From the NCBI RefSeq assembly GCF_030848305.1, contig NZ_CP114598.1:1054001-1118000 (forward strand): a stretch of 64,000 nt of DNA, in the 5' to 3' direction. Positions within the stretch are counted from its first letter, which is position 1. Each line of letters opens with the position of its first letter. Source of the stretch: Akkermansia muciniphila (lineage in GTDB: Bacteria; Verrucomicrobiota; Verrucomicrobiia; Verrucomicrobiales; Akkermansiaceae). This document shows positions 63,930-64,000 of this stretch, piece by piece. Position numbers and translations under genes: made by a program. The notes under the pieces are model-generated. The model had not been told where the DNA came from. It did no database searches and saw only the letters and a list, made by a program, of their open reading frames with translations.

Positions 63930-64000
63930 GGTTGGTAAGACAGGAGGGGGAAGCGGAACGTTCAAGGAAAAGAGCAGAATATCCCGGTAGCCCTACAGGA

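Overview
The window looks like chromosomal DNA of a Verrucomicrobiota bacterium close to Akkermansia. It is G+C rich. It carries a Tat-exported GH109 glycosidase, a Pmp-like autotransporter, SLA1-type secreted proteins, a fused CobA-HemD, aconitase A and a ribosomal cluster lacking S14 and L30. Most genes, including all the ribosomal ones, lack a clear Shine-Dalgarno sequence; starts were therefore set mainly by domain boundaries and signal peptides. No tRNA, rRNA, CRISPR array, prophage or insertion sequence was recognised.

Layout. 1-1078: E1 beta (partial) and E1 alpha of a 2-oxoacid dehydrogenase, minus strand. 1079-1672: non-coding, with a close inverted-repeat pair around a 233-bp segment whose right edge forms a consensus -35 box aimed at the next gene; this is a candidate invertible promoter. 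1673-5342: a large autotransporter, a PepSY-like secreted protein and a remnant of a second autotransporter C-terminus. 5586-13466: YugP-type protease, CobA-HemD, a lipoprotein, topoisomerase III, an SHD1 protein and an amidase. 13653-23904: aconitase, L,D-transpeptidase, a structured intergenic region, MsrAB, RtcB, LysR regulator, MFS transporter and cobalamin adenosyltransferase. 24052-43222: cupin, RNase R, a three-gene operon of secreted proteins of unknown role (27178-30826), U32 protein, FolC, a coiled-coil membrane protein, GH109, a SNF2 ATPase, a 5'-nucleotidase-like enzyme, an RlpA-like lipoprotein and NAD kinase.

43447-50034 is the lower half of the spc ribosomal cluster (L24, L5, S8, L6, L18, S5, L15, SecY, Adk, Map) with its own promoter. 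It is followed by an acyltransferase, a Ppx-like protein with altered active-site motifs and polyphosphate kinase. 55024-63286 is a surface-glycan cluster: five glycosyltransferases and a two-domain SGNH-like protein on the minus strand, several joined by ATGA overlaps, plus a divergent GT2 gene. One member is a GT11 alpha-1,2-fucosyltransferase, which points to fucosylated surface glycan. A DJ-1/PfpI gene closes the window.

The strongest leads are the candidate promoter switch before the autotransporter, the autotransporter remnant, the fucosyltransferase cluster, the secreted three-gene operon, the Ppx-like protein beside Ppk, and the repeat-bearing RG-rich tail on S5.
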